Positions 1 to 9,613 are shown, counted from the stretch's first letter. The stretch: 64,000 bases of DNA from Methanobacterium sp964452085 (GCA_964452085.1 CAYVKL010000004.1:248001-312000), one strand, 5' to 3'. The notes: a model not told the origin generated them from the sequence alone. Translations and numbers: made by a program.

Positions 1-55
1 TGAATCTTATTTTTTTACACATAATGATATTACCAATAACATACTGCACTAAATT

Positions 56-613
56 ATGGATATTTTCTCAATGATTTTCCTGGCAGTTGGTTTGGCAATG
101 GATGCTTTTAGTGTATCCATCACCAGGGGAATGATTCTCAAATGCAATCTAAAATATGCTTTAACCATTGCCCTATTTTTCGGAGCTTTCCAGGCTCTGA
201 TGCCAGTGGCTGGTTGGTTGGCAGGTGAACAATTAGCAGGACTGGTTGAACTGTGGGCACCCTGGATTGCCTTTTTACTCCTATTAATTATTGGGATGAA
301 AATGATTTACGAGGGTATTTCACAAAAGGATGATGAAGATATATGTCGTATTTTCTCCATTAAAGACATATTAATCCTTTCCATCGCTACCAGTATTGAT
401 GCCTTTGCAGTCGGGGTGACTTTTGCATTTTTAAACACACCAATACTCCTACCCATACTGATAATTGGCCTGGTAACCTTTGTATTATCATTAATAGGAG
501 TTTATCTTGGAAAAAATATCGGCCATTTATTCGGGAACAAAATTGAAATCCTTGGAGGTTTAATTTTAATTTTTATTGGATTAAAAATTCTTATTGAAAA
601 TACAGTTTTTTAA
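56..613 (+). CDS. mntP: MntP-type manganese efflux pump
   Basis: Predicted six-helix inner membrane exporter of the MntP (DUF204) family, which removes excess Mn(II) from the cytoplasm. The 185-residue length is normal for the family. The two internally repeated halves each carry an acidic helix motif, AMDAFSVS near residue 14 and SIDAFAVG near residue 112, whose aspartates are the known transport residues. The ATG at 56 gives the expected N terminus. Only 55 bases of upstream DNA are in the window, so any Mn-responsive leader cannot be assessed. The stop codon overlaps that of the convergent gene. Family assignment is firm; substrate is by homology. Confidence 0.93.
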   Translation: MDIFSMIFLAVGLAMDAFSVSITRGMILKCNLKYALTIALFFGAFQALMPVAGWLAGEQLAGLVELWAPWIAFLLLLIIGMKMIYEGISQKDDEDICRIFSIKDILILSIATSIDAFAVGVTFAFLNTPILLPILIIGLVTFVLSLIGVYLGKNIGHLFGNKIEILGGLILIFIGLKILIENTVF

Positions 614-2106
614 TCTGCCTTCAAAAGAGCCAACACCAAATCATCAGGATTTATTTTAGATTTTAAAGCTTTAGACTTTATCTCTTCTACAATCATTGTT
701 GGGGGTAGATAATGGTTAAGAATTATCAAGTCATGCAAAACTGCTTCCCCTGTACGTTCTGGACTAGCTAATGCTTGAATTACCCCGTCTGTGTAAAAAA
801 CTAATATGTCACCATTTTCAATCTTCAATTTGTGTTCTTCCAGTTTGATATTTTCTAGGCGGCCAAGTGATTTTTCTCCCTTAACTAATTCCTCTAATTT
901 TTTCGTTTTATTCCTGAAAATAAGCGGGGGGAGATGTGCTGCGTTTACATAAGTGAAACAACGATTTTTTATATTTAATTCCCCGTACAAGATGGTGAGG
1001 AATATTTCTGGACCAATATCTACAGCTATGAGATTGTTAAGGTACCTCATGAGTAAAGCTGGTTTTTGTTGTTTTGCTTCGCCCCGGATTATAGTTCTGG
1101 ATAGGGCCATTAGTAGTGATGCTGGAAAACTCGCACCAGCCACATCAGCAATTACTAAACCTATTTTATCCTTGGATATGGGTATGAAATCATAAAAATC
1201 CCCACTCACTTCACGAGCAGGTATGTTCAGTGCTGCAGCCTCAAAACCTGGGATATCTGGTAGTTCATCAGGTAAGAAACTTTTCTGAATTTTATTAGCG
1301 ACTTCTAATTCGTGTTTATTTCTTTCCAACTCATCAAAGTATAAATCTCGTTCTCTTTCAGTTTCTTTCTCCCTTAATAAATTGGAGATAATAAAGGCAA
1401 AAATAAAGATTCCAAGTGCATTAGCTATTATCATAGGCATACTCAGTTCTTCTACCACGGCCAATGCCTTTTCATATGGTTGAGCAATTGCTAGATTAAT
1501 TAGCATGTGCAATGATTCCATTAGAACCGCAAAAATTACTGCCCAGAAAATTCCAACAAAACGGCGTTTATTAATAAGGAAAATCAAACCAGCCAGTAGA
1601 CCTGCCAGAATAGTGGATATAGCACAGGGAACAGCTGTGAAACCACCTAAACTTAAACGGTACAATCCTCCTATAAGCCCTGCACCCAAACCCATCACTG
1701 GACCTCCAATGAGACCTGCTACCATTGGACCCAGGTCCCTTACATTGGCCATGGCCCCAAATACATCCACTCCAGAGTAGGTTCCAAAGATGGATATAGC
1801 CCCAAATATCAGGATCAATATGGCCTGGTTTTTGATGGTGAATTTTCCCTCCAGGACTTCAGTGAAGACCCTCAAACGACTAACTACATATGCAATAACC
1901 ACAATTACACATGCCTTCTCAACCAAAACCAGAAGACTGTGCTGTACATGTGACATGGGAAGTTCTTTGAACTCTAAAATTAATAGAACACTCACACTAC
2001 CTACAATAGCCATCAGGGCGTGAATGTACATTATAGGGACTTCTTCATCCCCGGTCAAGTAATTCCTTATTTTCCTGATTCTATCAGTGAATGTAATTTT
2101 TGACAT
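610..2106 (-). CDS. Membrane-bound SpoIIE-type PP2C phosphatase with LytS-like 5TM sensor
   Basis: 498-residue protein. The first ~240 residues are hydrophobic with Gly/Pro-rich helices (GPMVAGLIGGPVMGLGAGL) typical of the 5TM-5TMR_LYT module found in LytS-like receptors. A short coiled linker leads to a C-terminal PP2C/SpoIIE serine phosphatase domain (about 285-495) with conserved metal-site segments EVSGDFYDF, ADVAGASFPASLLMA and FYTDGV. Such proteins usually dephosphorylate an anti-sigma-antagonist-like or other regulatory target in response to a membrane signal; in an archaeon without sigma factors the target is unknown. No partner kinase or STAS protein is adjacent. It converges on mntP with overlapping stop codons. 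Confidence 0.85.
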   Translation of the reverse strand: MSKITFTDRIRKIRNYLTGDEEVPIMYIHALMAIVGSVSVLLILEFKELPMSHVQHSLLVLVEKACVIVVIAYVVSRLRVFTEVLEGKFTIKNQAILILIFGAISIFGTYSGVDVFGAMANVRDLGPMVAGLIGGPVMGLGAGLIGGLYRLSLGGFTAVPCAISTILAGLLAGLIFLINKRRFVGIFWAVIFAVLMESLHMLINLAIAQPYEKALAVVEELSMPMIIANALGIFIFAFIISNLLREKETERERDLYFDELERNKHELEVANKIQKSFLPDELPDIPGFEAAALNIPAREVSGDFYDFIPISKDKIGLVIADVAGASFPASLLMALSRTIIRGEAKQQKPALLMRYLNNLIAVDIGPEIFLTILYGELNIKNRCFTYVNAAHLPPLIFRNKTKKLEELVKGEKSLGRLENIKLEEHKLKIENGDILVFYTDGVIQALASPERTGEAVLHDLIILNHYLPPTMIVEEIKSKALKSKINPDDLVLALLKAD

Positions 2107-2419
2107 GAGCCTCCATAACCCATTTAGAGTAACCTTTACCAGTAATATTATAATAATAGAATTAAGGTGAACTTAATCCCTATCTATACATTTTTCTTTT
2201 GGTATTTAATGGATTGTATGAAAAAAGTTATAAATATTTATGGATTTATCATTTTTCCAAAAATTACCTACAATTTTTTCTAATAGAAGTGTAAACAATA
2301 CAATTTCTAATAAAAAGCTCAAATAGTTTATTACTGGTGATTTTAATTAGATGAGATAAATAATTTAATGTAGAAATTTAATATTTTAAATGAACATCTA
2401 CAATTTTTTGTGAGATAAA
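2107..2419. other. AT-rich divergent intergenic region
   Basis: Lies between two divergently transcribed genes and must hold both promoters. Several A/T-rich TATA-like stretches are present, for example around 2227-2243. No hairpin, ORF or repeat that I can support. Confidence 0.5.
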
Positions 2420-4156
2420 ATGGAAGGTAAAGAAAAAATTAAAACCATCCTTAATCGTATTGATGGAAGAGGTTATAAGTCATACTTAGATCTGAAAGGT
2501 AGATATGATTTTGACTTTTTTTCACTTTCTATTGATCATGTGCAGAGGGATCCGTTTGCCAGCCCTAGTCTGCTGAGTGTGGAAATATATGAAAATAGTT
2601 TTCCAGCATTTTTATACGAAACACAGCAAAGGAAAATTGCATTGGAAGATTTCATATCACGAGCCTTTAACAGTGGGATTCATAAATTTGCTTCCCAAAG
2701 AAAGGGCAGTGGCAAAAGTGGTGTTATAATAGTTGACAGTGGCGGGCAGGAAATACTGGAACGTAGTTGCGTTAATGTTTATTCCCAAAAAATTGAACTA
2801 CGTTTCCAGGTTGGGCTGCCAGCAAGAGGTAGAAGAATACTCGGAAAGGAAGCTCAAAGGATAATTCTCAAATCCTTGCCTCAAATTATTGCTTATTCCT
2901 GTTTATTTGAAAATATTCAAGAAAAAAGTGTTACCAATCATGTTTTAAACTACGAAGATGCAGAATCTCTCCGAAACCAGTTAATTGAAAATGAACTTGT
3001 AGCATTTATTGCTGACTCATCCATCCTCCCTCGAGAAAGCGGAGTGTCAGAAAAACCTTTAAAAAACGCAGCCCCCTTTAGATCACCATCTTCTCTGAAT
3101 ATATCAATGAAAACACCAAATAAAGGAACTGTATCGGGTATGGGGATTCCTGAAGGTGTGAATCTTATTGTTGGTGGAGGATACCATGGTAAGTCCACTG
3201 TTCTTCGTGCTGTTGAACTTGGTGTATACAATCATATACCTGGAGATGGTAGGGAAATGGTAATCACCAGGGATGATGCAGTTAAAATCCGGGCAGAAGA
3301 TGGGCGTAGAATCGAAAAGGTAGATATAAGTAGTTTCATCCATGATCCTCCTGGAATAGGAGATACTAGTACTTTTTCAACTACTAATGCTTCTGGTTCC
3401 ACATCGCAAGCTGCCAACATCATTGAAGCCCTGGAAGCTGGTTCGAAACTTCTTTTATTTGATGAAGACACATCAGCTACAAATTTTATGATTCGTGATG
3501 AAAGAATGCAGCGACTTGTTCCTAAGGATAAAGAACCTATAACTCCTTTCATCGACCGTGTGCGTGAGCTTTTTGATGAATACGGAGTTTCAACCATTTT
3601 GGTAATGGGAGGTTCTGGAGATTACTTCCAATCATCAGATACAGTTATCTTGATGGATCATTACCTGCCCAAAAATGTTACAAAAAATGCAAGGAAAGTT
3701 TCCGTCCAAATGCCTCTTAATAGGGTCATAGAAACACCCTGCAAGTTCCATTTCAAAAGTCGTGAGATCAAACCTAATTCTATTAAGCCTTATAAAGGGA
3801 AACGATTGAAACTTGACAGCAGAGATGTTTCCAAACTTATTATTGGTTCTGAGATGGTGGATCTTTCACATGTTGAACAATTGGTTGATTCCAGTCAGAG
3901 TAGAGCAATTAGTTATGCTCTTTATTATTATTCTGAAAATTTTAAGGAATATTCAAAAAAACATCCTCCTAATCCTCCAATCAACATAATAGATTTTTTA
4001 GACCATTTAGATGAACGCTTTGCCAAGGAAGGAATTGATTTTCTGGCACCACCTGGAAGAAAAAACCCTCATAATCTTGCTAGACCGCGTAGATACGAAG
4101 TTGCAGCGGCAATTAACCGACTTAGAACAATGTTAGTTAAAGATTGTGATAAATAA
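2420..4156 (+). CDS. Predicted ATPase of the ABC class (COG3044-like)
   Basis: 578-residue soluble protein of the 'predicted ATPase of the ABC class' family. An N-terminal domain (about 1-230) precedes the nucleotide-binding region. Walker A is the family's variant GGGYHGKST near residue 251, where His replaces the usual Ser/Ala. A serine-rich signature-like stretch follows (NASGSTSQAANI), then Walker B LLLFDEDT near residue 345. There are no membrane helices, so it is not a transporter. The biochemical role of the family is unresolved. The ATG is preceded by GTGAGAT. It is single-copy here, with no operon partner in the same orientation within 100 bp. Confidence 0.85.
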   Translation: MEGKEKIKTILNRIDGRGYKSYLDLKGRYDFDFFSLSIDHVQRDPFASPSLLSVEIYENSFPAFLYETQQRKIALEDFISRAFNSGIHKFASQRKGSGKSGVIIVDSGGQEILERSCVNVYSQKIELRFQVGLPARGRRILGKEAQRIILKSLPQIIAYSCLFENIQEKSVTNHVLNYEDAESLRNQLIENELVAFIADSSILPRESGVSEKPLKNAAPFRSPSSLNISMKTPNKGTVSGMGIPEGVNLIVGGGYHGKSTVLRAVELGVYNHIPGDGREMVITRDDAVKIRAEDGRRIEKVDISSFIHDPPGIGDTSTFSTTNASGSTSQAANIIEALEAGSKLLLFDEDTSATNFMIRDERMQRLVPKDKEPITPFIDRVRELFDEYGVSTILVMGGSGDYFQSSDTVILMDHYLPKNVTKNARKVSVQMPLNRVIETPCKFHFKSREIKPNSIKPYKGKRLKLDSRDVSKLIIGSEMVDLSHVEQLVDSSQSRAISYALYYYSENFKEYSKKHPPNPPINIIDFLDHLDERFAKEGIDFLAPPGRKNPHNLARPRRYEVAAAINRLRTMLVKDCDK

Positions 4157-4287
4157 ATTTTGGAGCTTATTTTAAACAAAAAAGTGAGATTAAACAGCGT
4201 AAAAATTGTTTAACAAGACATTTTAGAAGTAATTTATTTAACCATGAAAAACATACTGTTAGTATAAACTATTTTGGAGGAGATTTT

Positions 4288-4623
4288 ATGGTTTACTGTC
4301 ACAATTGTGGAACTAAAAATGATGATGATGATGAATTTTGCTCCAAATGTGGAGAGCCCTTAAAAGATGTTAGGGATTATGGGGGAAGAAGACGTCCCCG
4401 CCACCATGATGATCGATATTATCGTGAAAGACAAGAGTGTTTCAATCTTCCTCATGGGAATATAATTGGACCTCTCATTGGAGGTATTATACTTATCTTT
4501 ATAGGGTTAGCAGCATTTACCGGGTTTCAAGATATTTGGACTTACATCTGGCCAGCAATTATAATCATTGTCGGGCTTCTAATAATTATTGGTGCAATAT
4601 ACGGTACTCGCAGAAATAAATAG
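4288..4623 (+). CDS. Zinc-ribbon protein with two C-terminal membrane helices
   Basis: 111 residues. An N-terminal zinc ribbon (CHNCG...CSKCG, residues 4-22) interrupted by an Asp run is followed by a basic, His-rich linker (about 30-50) and two hydrophobic helices joined by a short loop rich in Trp (about 55-105), resembling the LiaF/DUF5668-type transmembrane region. The start at 4288 has a strong Shine-Dalgarno (GGAGGAG). Function unknown; such small ribbon-membrane proteins are common in Methanobacteriales. Two other genes in this window also begin with zinc ribbons, but of a different type. Confidence 0.8.
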   Translation: MVYCHNCGTKNDDDDEFCSKCGEPLKDVRDYGGRRRPRHHDDRYYRERQECFNLPHGNIIGPLIGGIILIFIGLAAFTGFQDIWTYIWPAIIIIVGLLIIIGAIYGTRRNK

Positions 4624-4784
4624 AGATAACCTTCTATTTCCCTTTTTTTAATTTTTTCTGATTATCTTTTTGATATAATTTGAGAATAAGGATTTATTAC
4701 TATTAGAAAGAGATAAAAACGAGTTAATATCTTACATTGATTAGCAGATTAATTCCAGTGAACCATTTTAAAATTATTATATTA

Positions 4785-5480
4785 CTATTGAGTAACCCTA
4801 TTCAGCATCCTATTTGCAAAACTAACAAATCTTTTTGCATCATTTTTCTTAACATCTTTTAATTCAATTTCACCTGTATCAAATACAATTCTAATAGTAC
4901 CTTTTCTGGAAGCCAATATTTCCTGAGCAGTACCAACTAAAGCACTAATTCCAGATTTTTTTGGACTGAGGTCTTCTTTGACTCTAGCCTCATCAATATC
5001 TTCTACACTATTAATATTCTCAAATTTAATTAATTGGCCTTCATTAGTTTCAATTCCTTCAGGAAGAATTTTAATAGATTTTCCATGCCCGTTGGCTTTA
5101 ATCATGAAATATCCTTTAGTTTCTAATATTTCCTGTAACTCAGTAGCCAGTTTCAGTTCCTTGCGTTTAGATTTAGTTCTTAATGCCGCCTTATCATCTT
5201 CTATGATTGTTGTATTATCCATAATCAAAGATTCTTCTTCGTATGAAGAGGTATCTTCACTTATCTCTGGCTCATTAGGAATGTCGGATTCAATATCAGA
5301 ATCATGAATATCAGATTCAGTTTGAATATCAGATTCACTTTCAACTTCAGGGGTAAACTCTAGAATATCTGAATAAAATAACTCACCTCCACATTCACAT
5401 TCATTACTGAAATCCTCTGGTTTTTCTCCAGGTTGAAGTTCATAGTACCCCCCACATTTATCACAGATTAAATAGCCCAT
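4785..5480 (-). CDS. Zinc-ribbon protein with acidic repeat linker and PH-like C-terminal domain
   Basis: 231 residues. Residues 1-35 form a treble-cysteine ribbon (LICDKCGGYYELQPGEKPED then CECGG) that closely matches the N terminus of the gene at 23204-24589. Residues about 45-95 are acidic, with an 'ESDI/DSDI' repeat. The C-terminal ~120 residues have alternating beta strands ending in a helix, consistent with a bacterial PH-like (bPH/YokE-type) domain; this last call is inference. No signal peptide. Function unknown; the architecture suggests an adaptor. Transcribed alone, with about 280 bp upstream. Confidence 0.75.
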   Translation of the reverse strand: MGYLICDKCGGYYELQPGEKPEDFSNECECGGELFYSDILEFTPEVESESDIQTESDIHDSDIESDIPNEPEISEDTSSYEEESLIMDNTTIIEDDKAALRTKSKRKELKLATELQEILETKGYFMIKANGHGKSIKILPEGIETNEGQLIKFENINSVEDIDEARVKEDLSPKKSGISALVGTAQEILASRKGTIRIVFDTGEIELKDVKKNDAKRFVSFANRMLNRVTQ

Positions 5481-5761
5481 TTAAGACACTCCTTTTCTAA
5501 TTATCCCTCTAAAAAACTATATTTAGGAAAGATTTGGTAGATTATGGTAAACATTATGAATTTCTACTTGATCATGCATCACCATACAACAAATAATTAT
5601 CGTTATTATAATCATTACTTGGAATAATCAATGTAAAATAACTCCTCTTAACACATTATTTGTTATATAACTTACTAGTAAGATTGAATCTAATAAATAA
5701 ATAAAATTTAATTATTTATAAATTCAACCAGATTTAATTATTCTATTCATAAACACCAATT

Positions 5762-6613
5762 CTATTCATAAACACACTCAGATTCTTCCAGGCAATTTTT
5801 ACAAATATTCTCGTGGTATTCTTCTGAAACACCAATCCGAGTTATAATCCAAAAAATTATGAGAACAATGAAATAAATTTCCATTAAGAAGTTATCTTTA
5901 GCTCCTATTATTCCTAGCAGTATAAAAAAGGAACCAAGGACCAGAGATAGGTTCGATATAAATTTTAACTTTTTTTCAAGGTTAATAAATACAATTAGAA
6001 ACAATGCTAGAAAAACCATTCCGGCTCCAATCCAAAAAAAGTTTTCAACATATAATGAGGGTAAACCAGCAAAATAATAAAACAAAACCCCAAAAATTGC
6101 AATTAAAGCTCCTATAAAAAGTCCTGAACAACCTGGGCAGTATTTTTTCCCATTTATGAGGAATGTGTGTTTTTGGAAGTGAACACAATCAGGGTGGTGG
6201 CCTTCAAATCTTATATTGGAACTCTGAGAATCGGGAGCACTTTCTAAAATAGGACTCTTAGAAACAGAAGAACTTTCAGAAATTGAATTTTTAGTAATTG
6301 AAGAATTTTCACTTATTGATGTTTCAGGCATTGAAAAACTTTTAGATTTGGATATATTAACCTCTATCTTTTGTTTTCGCTGGAATTTCATAAATCTGTT
6401 GCATGTTCCGGGATTTATGGCTGCTAACATTCCTAAAATACATATAACAATGAACAATAATAGAATAATAGGTTCCTGAAGATAATAGTGTGTTGTTGAT
6501 TCAGGAGACCATAAATACATTGCCAAAAGGAAAAGAAGTCCTGAAAATGAAACTAAAATAAGGAAAATATTTTGAGGAGTATATTTATTTCCCCTGAATT
6601 TAACTCCAGACAT
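5762..6613 (-). CDS. DUF2085-like membrane protein with Ser-rich linker
   Basis: About 283 residues from the ATG at 6613, which shares its A with the TGA of the upstream radical SAM gene (TGATG), so translation is probably coupled. Two N-terminal helices are followed by a low-complexity Ser/Asn/Glu linker (about 95-130) and then a DUF2085-type module: HPDCVHFQKHTF and YCPGCSG leading into four hydrophobic helices. The C terminus has another Cys cluster (CKNCLEESEC). Cys/His positions suggest a metal or redox site at the membrane face. Function unknown. A TTG three bases upstream is an alternative start. Confidence 0.75.
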   Translation of the reverse strand: MSGVKFRGNKYTPQNIFLILVSFSGLLFLLAMYLWSPESTTHYYLQEPIILLLFIVICILGMLAAINPGTCNRFMKFQRKQKIEVNISKSKSFSMPETSISENSSITKNSISESSSVSKSPILESAPDSQSSNIRFEGHHPDCVHFQKHTFLINGKKYCPGCSGLFIGALIAIFGVLFYYFAGLPSLYVENFFWIGAGMVFLALFLIVFINLEKKLKFISNLSLVLGSFFILLGIIGAKDNFLMEIYFIVLIIFWIITRIGVSEEYHENICKNCLEESECVYE

Positions 6614-8037
6614 CAATAAAGATCCCTCAATGCTTGTAGGAGTCCCTGACCTGCCATGTAACGATATGTTTGGCGTTTAAACTCGTTTCGTGAAAAAACA
6701 CCACCAATTCTCCGCCTCATACTCCCATAAAAACTTCTGTAACATTGATACAACTCTTCCTGAACTTCAGTCCGGCTGAGGTATTCAGTAGGCATCACTG
6801 CATGAACCATGTCGTAATTGGCCCAGTTATCATCCTCCAGCCATCCATTAATCCGGGCAGTTTCAAAGAGTTCAGTACCAGGGAACGGAGTGAGAATCAT
6901 AAAAATAGCAATATCAGGATCCACATAATTTACAAAATCCCTGAGTTTCTGAATGGATTCATGAGAATCATGCCTATCACCTGTTATTAGAGTTGCCTGG
7001 GAGAATATATCATTGGCTTTTAAAATGTCCATGGATAGTTTAGAATCAGATGACTTAGTCCCCTTATGGTAATTATCAAGCACGTCATCATCATGGCGTT
7101 CCAGTCCAGACATTATCCAGTAATTACCAGCTTTTCTCATTTTAGGTATATTCTCCTGATATTTTATAATATCATCACTTCTGGCCTGAAGAAACCACGT
7201 AATATCATCAGAAAGTCCCCTGTTGATGAGTTCATCACACATTTCAGTGGTTCTTTTCCCCAAGCCAAAATTATCATCAGTGAGCCATAAAAAAGTAATT
7301 CCATATTCTGTGTAAATATGTTCCATTTCATCAGCGATTCTTTCTGGAGATTTAGATCTCCATTTACCACCCCAATGTTCCCATTGTGAGCAGAATGTAC
7401 ATTTATGGGGGCATCCACGGGATGCTTCCACCATAGCATACCCTGCACCCTTATATGCCATCATTTTGAAGTTATATTTCTTCATATGATCTTCCACAAA
7501 ATGATAACCAGGGAAAGGCAAATCATCCAGATTACCAATAAAAGGACGTGTCGGGTTGTGAATGATTTTATCATTATTTCTAAAGGAAAGCCCTTTAACA
7601 TCCAAAAGAGATTTTTCTTCATCTAAAGATTTTACAAGTTCGAATAAGGTTATTTCTCCCTCTCCACGAACCACCAAATCAATTTCAGGATAATTCTTCA
7701 AACTTTCATCAGCCAGGGCTGTGAAATGCTGACCACCCACAACAGTTTTAATATCAGGGTTAACTTTTTTGGCAATTTCAATTGTTCTCAGTACAGTAAA
7801 TGTATTGCAAGTTGCCAGTGCACTGGATACAACTACATCTGGCTCTGCCGATTCAATGTGCCTTTGTAGTTTACTCCAACCATAATCCATTGCCTGAGAA
7901 TCTAAAACCTCTATATCCCAATTTTTATTTTGAGACTCTAAGTAGGCTGCTAATTGAAGTATTCCCAATGGTGGGGGCATGTATTCTCCCATTACAAACC
8001 AGAAGACCTTGGGCGGTTCAATAAATAATACTTTCAT
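6613..8037 (-). CDS. B12-binding radical SAM protein
   Basis: 474 residues. The N terminus (1-150) is a cobalamin-binding Rossmann domain with the BchE-like opening VLFIEPPKVFW and SALATCNTF. The radical SAM core carries the [4Fe-4S] motif CPHKCTFC at about residues 208-216, preceded by EASRG. This is the class of cobalamin-dependent methylases and cyclases (for example BchE, P-methylases), but the substrate cannot be read from sequence. The gene is the first of a two-gene unit with the downstream DUF2085-like membrane protein, which suggests a membrane or lipid substrate; that is inference. Confidence 0.88.
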   Translation of the reverse strand: MKVLFIEPPKVFWFVMGEYMPPPLGILQLAAYLESQNKNWDIEVLDSQAMDYGWSKLQRHIESAEPDVVVSSALATCNTFTVLRTIEIAKKVNPDIKTVVGGQHFTALADESLKNYPEIDLVVRGEGEITLFELVKSLDEEKSLLDVKGLSFRNNDKIIHNPTRPFIGNLDDLPFPGYHFVEDHMKKYNFKMMAYKGAGYAMVEASRGCPHKCTFCSQWEHWGGKWRSKSPERIADEMEHIYTEYGITFLWLTDDNFGLGKRTTEMCDELINRGLSDDITWFLQARSDDIIKYQENIPKMRKAGNYWIMSGLERHDDDVLDNYHKGTKSSDSKLSMDILKANDIFSQATLITGDRHDSHESIQKLRDFVNYVDPDIAIFMILTPFPGTELFETARINGWLEDDNWANYDMVHAVMPTEYLSRTEVQEELYQCYRSFYGSMRRRIGGVFSRNEFKRQTYRYMAGQGLLQALRDLY

Positions 8038-8232
8038 GGTTTTTAAATCCCCTTAAATGTTTTAATTCCCTTTTATCTTTTTTTGAATTCAATGGCTGAT
8101 AAATTAAGAAATATACATTTATGAATTTAGTAAAAGTCTATTATTCTAATTAAATTAACTTAATTTCTAACTAAATCAACTAAATTTTATTCATCCCCAC
8201 AGTTATTGAAATTTTTTTCAAATGAGTACTGT

Positions 8233-8922
8233 TTATTCAGATGATTCCTGCCAACTGTAACGTTCTTCTTTCCAGGGATCTCCATGATTATGATATCCAT
8301 TGGATTCCCAGAATCCTCTCTTATCTTCAGATAAGAATTCCAGTCCAGTAACCCATTTAGCACTTTTCCAGAAATATAACCTGGGAACAACTAATCGTAC
8401 CGGACCCCCATGTTTAGATGTTAAATTTTTTCCATTATGCATAGTAGCCAGCACCACGTCATCTGCAAAAAAATCTTCTAAAGTGAGGTTTGTGGTGAAA
8501 TTTTTATGTGCATGTACCAGCACGTATTTGGCTTCAGGGAGTATGTTAACCACTTCTTTAATGGTAGATGTGCTTATACCATCCCAGAGGTTATTGAGTT
8601 TAGACCAGGTTGTAACACAGTGTATATCCGAGAAAACTTTAACCTTAGGCAGACTCATAAACTCTTTAAAACTTAATTCTTTTTCTTCTTCAACTAAACC
8701 CCATATTTTAAAGTTCCAATTGGGAAAATCTGTTTTAGGAACTGAACCAGCATGGAGAACAGGCCAACTTTTATCTTCATGTTGACCAGGAGGAATTCGG
8801 ACCTCTCTTTTGGTATCTGGACTGATGATTATATTTTCATCCCGCAAAATAGATTCAATAGATTCTTGGTCCAGATTTGTACTTTTATTGCCTTTAAAGA
8901 TATTTCTTAAGGTGTTTTTCAT
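8233..8922 (-). CDS. Sulfite-oxidase-like molybdopterin-dependent oxidoreductase
   Basis: 229 residues from the ATG at 8922, chosen because GGTGG lies just upstream; a GTG at 8931 falls inside that ribosome site. It is a stand-alone oxidoreductase molybdopterin-binding domain of the sulfite oxidase/YedY superfamily. The molybdenum ligand is probably Cys102 in DIHCVTTW, followed by the conserved KHGGPVRLVVP cofactor loop. It lacks the heme and dimerisation domains of eukaryotic sulfite oxidase and shows no twin-Arg signal, so it should be cytoplasmic. Substrate unknown. Not linked here to cofactor-synthesis genes. Confidence 0.88.
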   Translation of the reverse strand: MKNTLRNIFKGNKSTNLDQESIESILRDENIIISPDTKREVRIPPGQHEDKSWPVLHAGSVPKTDFPNWNFKIWGLVEEEKELSFKEFMSLPKVKVFSDIHCVTTWSKLNNLWDGISTSTIKEVVNILPEAKYVLVHAHKNFTTNLTLEDFFADDVVLATMHNGKNLTSKHGGPVRLVVPRLYFWKSAKWVTGLEFLSEDKRGFWESNGYHNHGDPWKEERYSWQESSE

Positions 8923-9037
8923 TTTTACCACCAGATTTCTGTTTAAATAAATATCTGAAAATTAAAGGGAAAAAAATCTTTTAAAAATCAATAGAATGGA
9001 ATATTTTGCGTAGGTATAAATTAGTAAGTCCAGAAAT

Positions 9038-9613
9038 TTAGTAAGTCCAGACAGGAATTTCCCTCCACTTTGCATTAAAAGTCTTTAATGTTTGAATTAT
9101 GAGCGATGAGTTAAAACGGTCCACCATTAAAACTCCTTTTCCTAATTTCTCAGCATTAATTTTACTAACAATACCAGGATATTCCTTAACAATTCGCTGC
9201 CCATCTTTCTTGTAAGTGGATATTCCACCATATAAAGCACGGTTTAATTTATTCCTATCATTTTGATTCATTTGAGTGGTGTCATAGGACAGGATTACGC
9301 GTGACTTTAATTTAAGACTTTCTGCTGTGACATCAACTGCTTTACCATGAAGGAGAACTCCTTCTCCACTCATTGCAGCTTTAAGTTCTGGATTGTTGCC
9401 CAACTCATCGAGAGTAATTTGTTTAATTCTAAACTTATTTGTTACCAGGCCATCAACCTTTTTTGTGGCTGATTCGGATTTATTAGAATAAATAACAAGC
9501 AAATCTATATTATTTAAAATTTTTGAAGCTGCTGCACCAGGATAAACAACAGAACTGACCCCTTTTACTTTTTTTATTTCTTTAGTTAGCTCAAAAGCGA
9601 CTTTAAAGTCCAT
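9038..9613 (-). CDS. Nucleotidyltransferase-like protein, methanogen-type
   Basis: About 191 residues from the ATG at 9613, chosen because AAAGGAGAAGGGG lies directly upstream. The N-terminal half resembles a divergent nucleotidyltransferase fold: a PGAAASK stretch where the GS motif would sit, then NNIDLLVIY, and a GVLLHGKAV ending as in MNT-type domains. One catalytic Asp remains visible but the Gly-Ser pair is degenerate, so activity is doubtful. The C-terminal half is basic with a YGGISTYKKDGQ segment and is probably a separate helical domain. No assigned function. Confidence 0.65.
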   Translation of the reverse strand: MDFKVAFELTKEIKKVKGVSSVVYPGAAASKILNNIDLLVIYSNKSESATKKVDGLVTNKFRIKQITLDELGNNPELKAAMSGEGVLLHGKAVDVTAESLKLKSRVILSYDTTQMNQNDRNKLNRALYGGISTYKKDGQRIVKEYPGIVSKINAEKLGKGVLMVDRFNSSLIIQTLKTFNAKWREIPVWTY

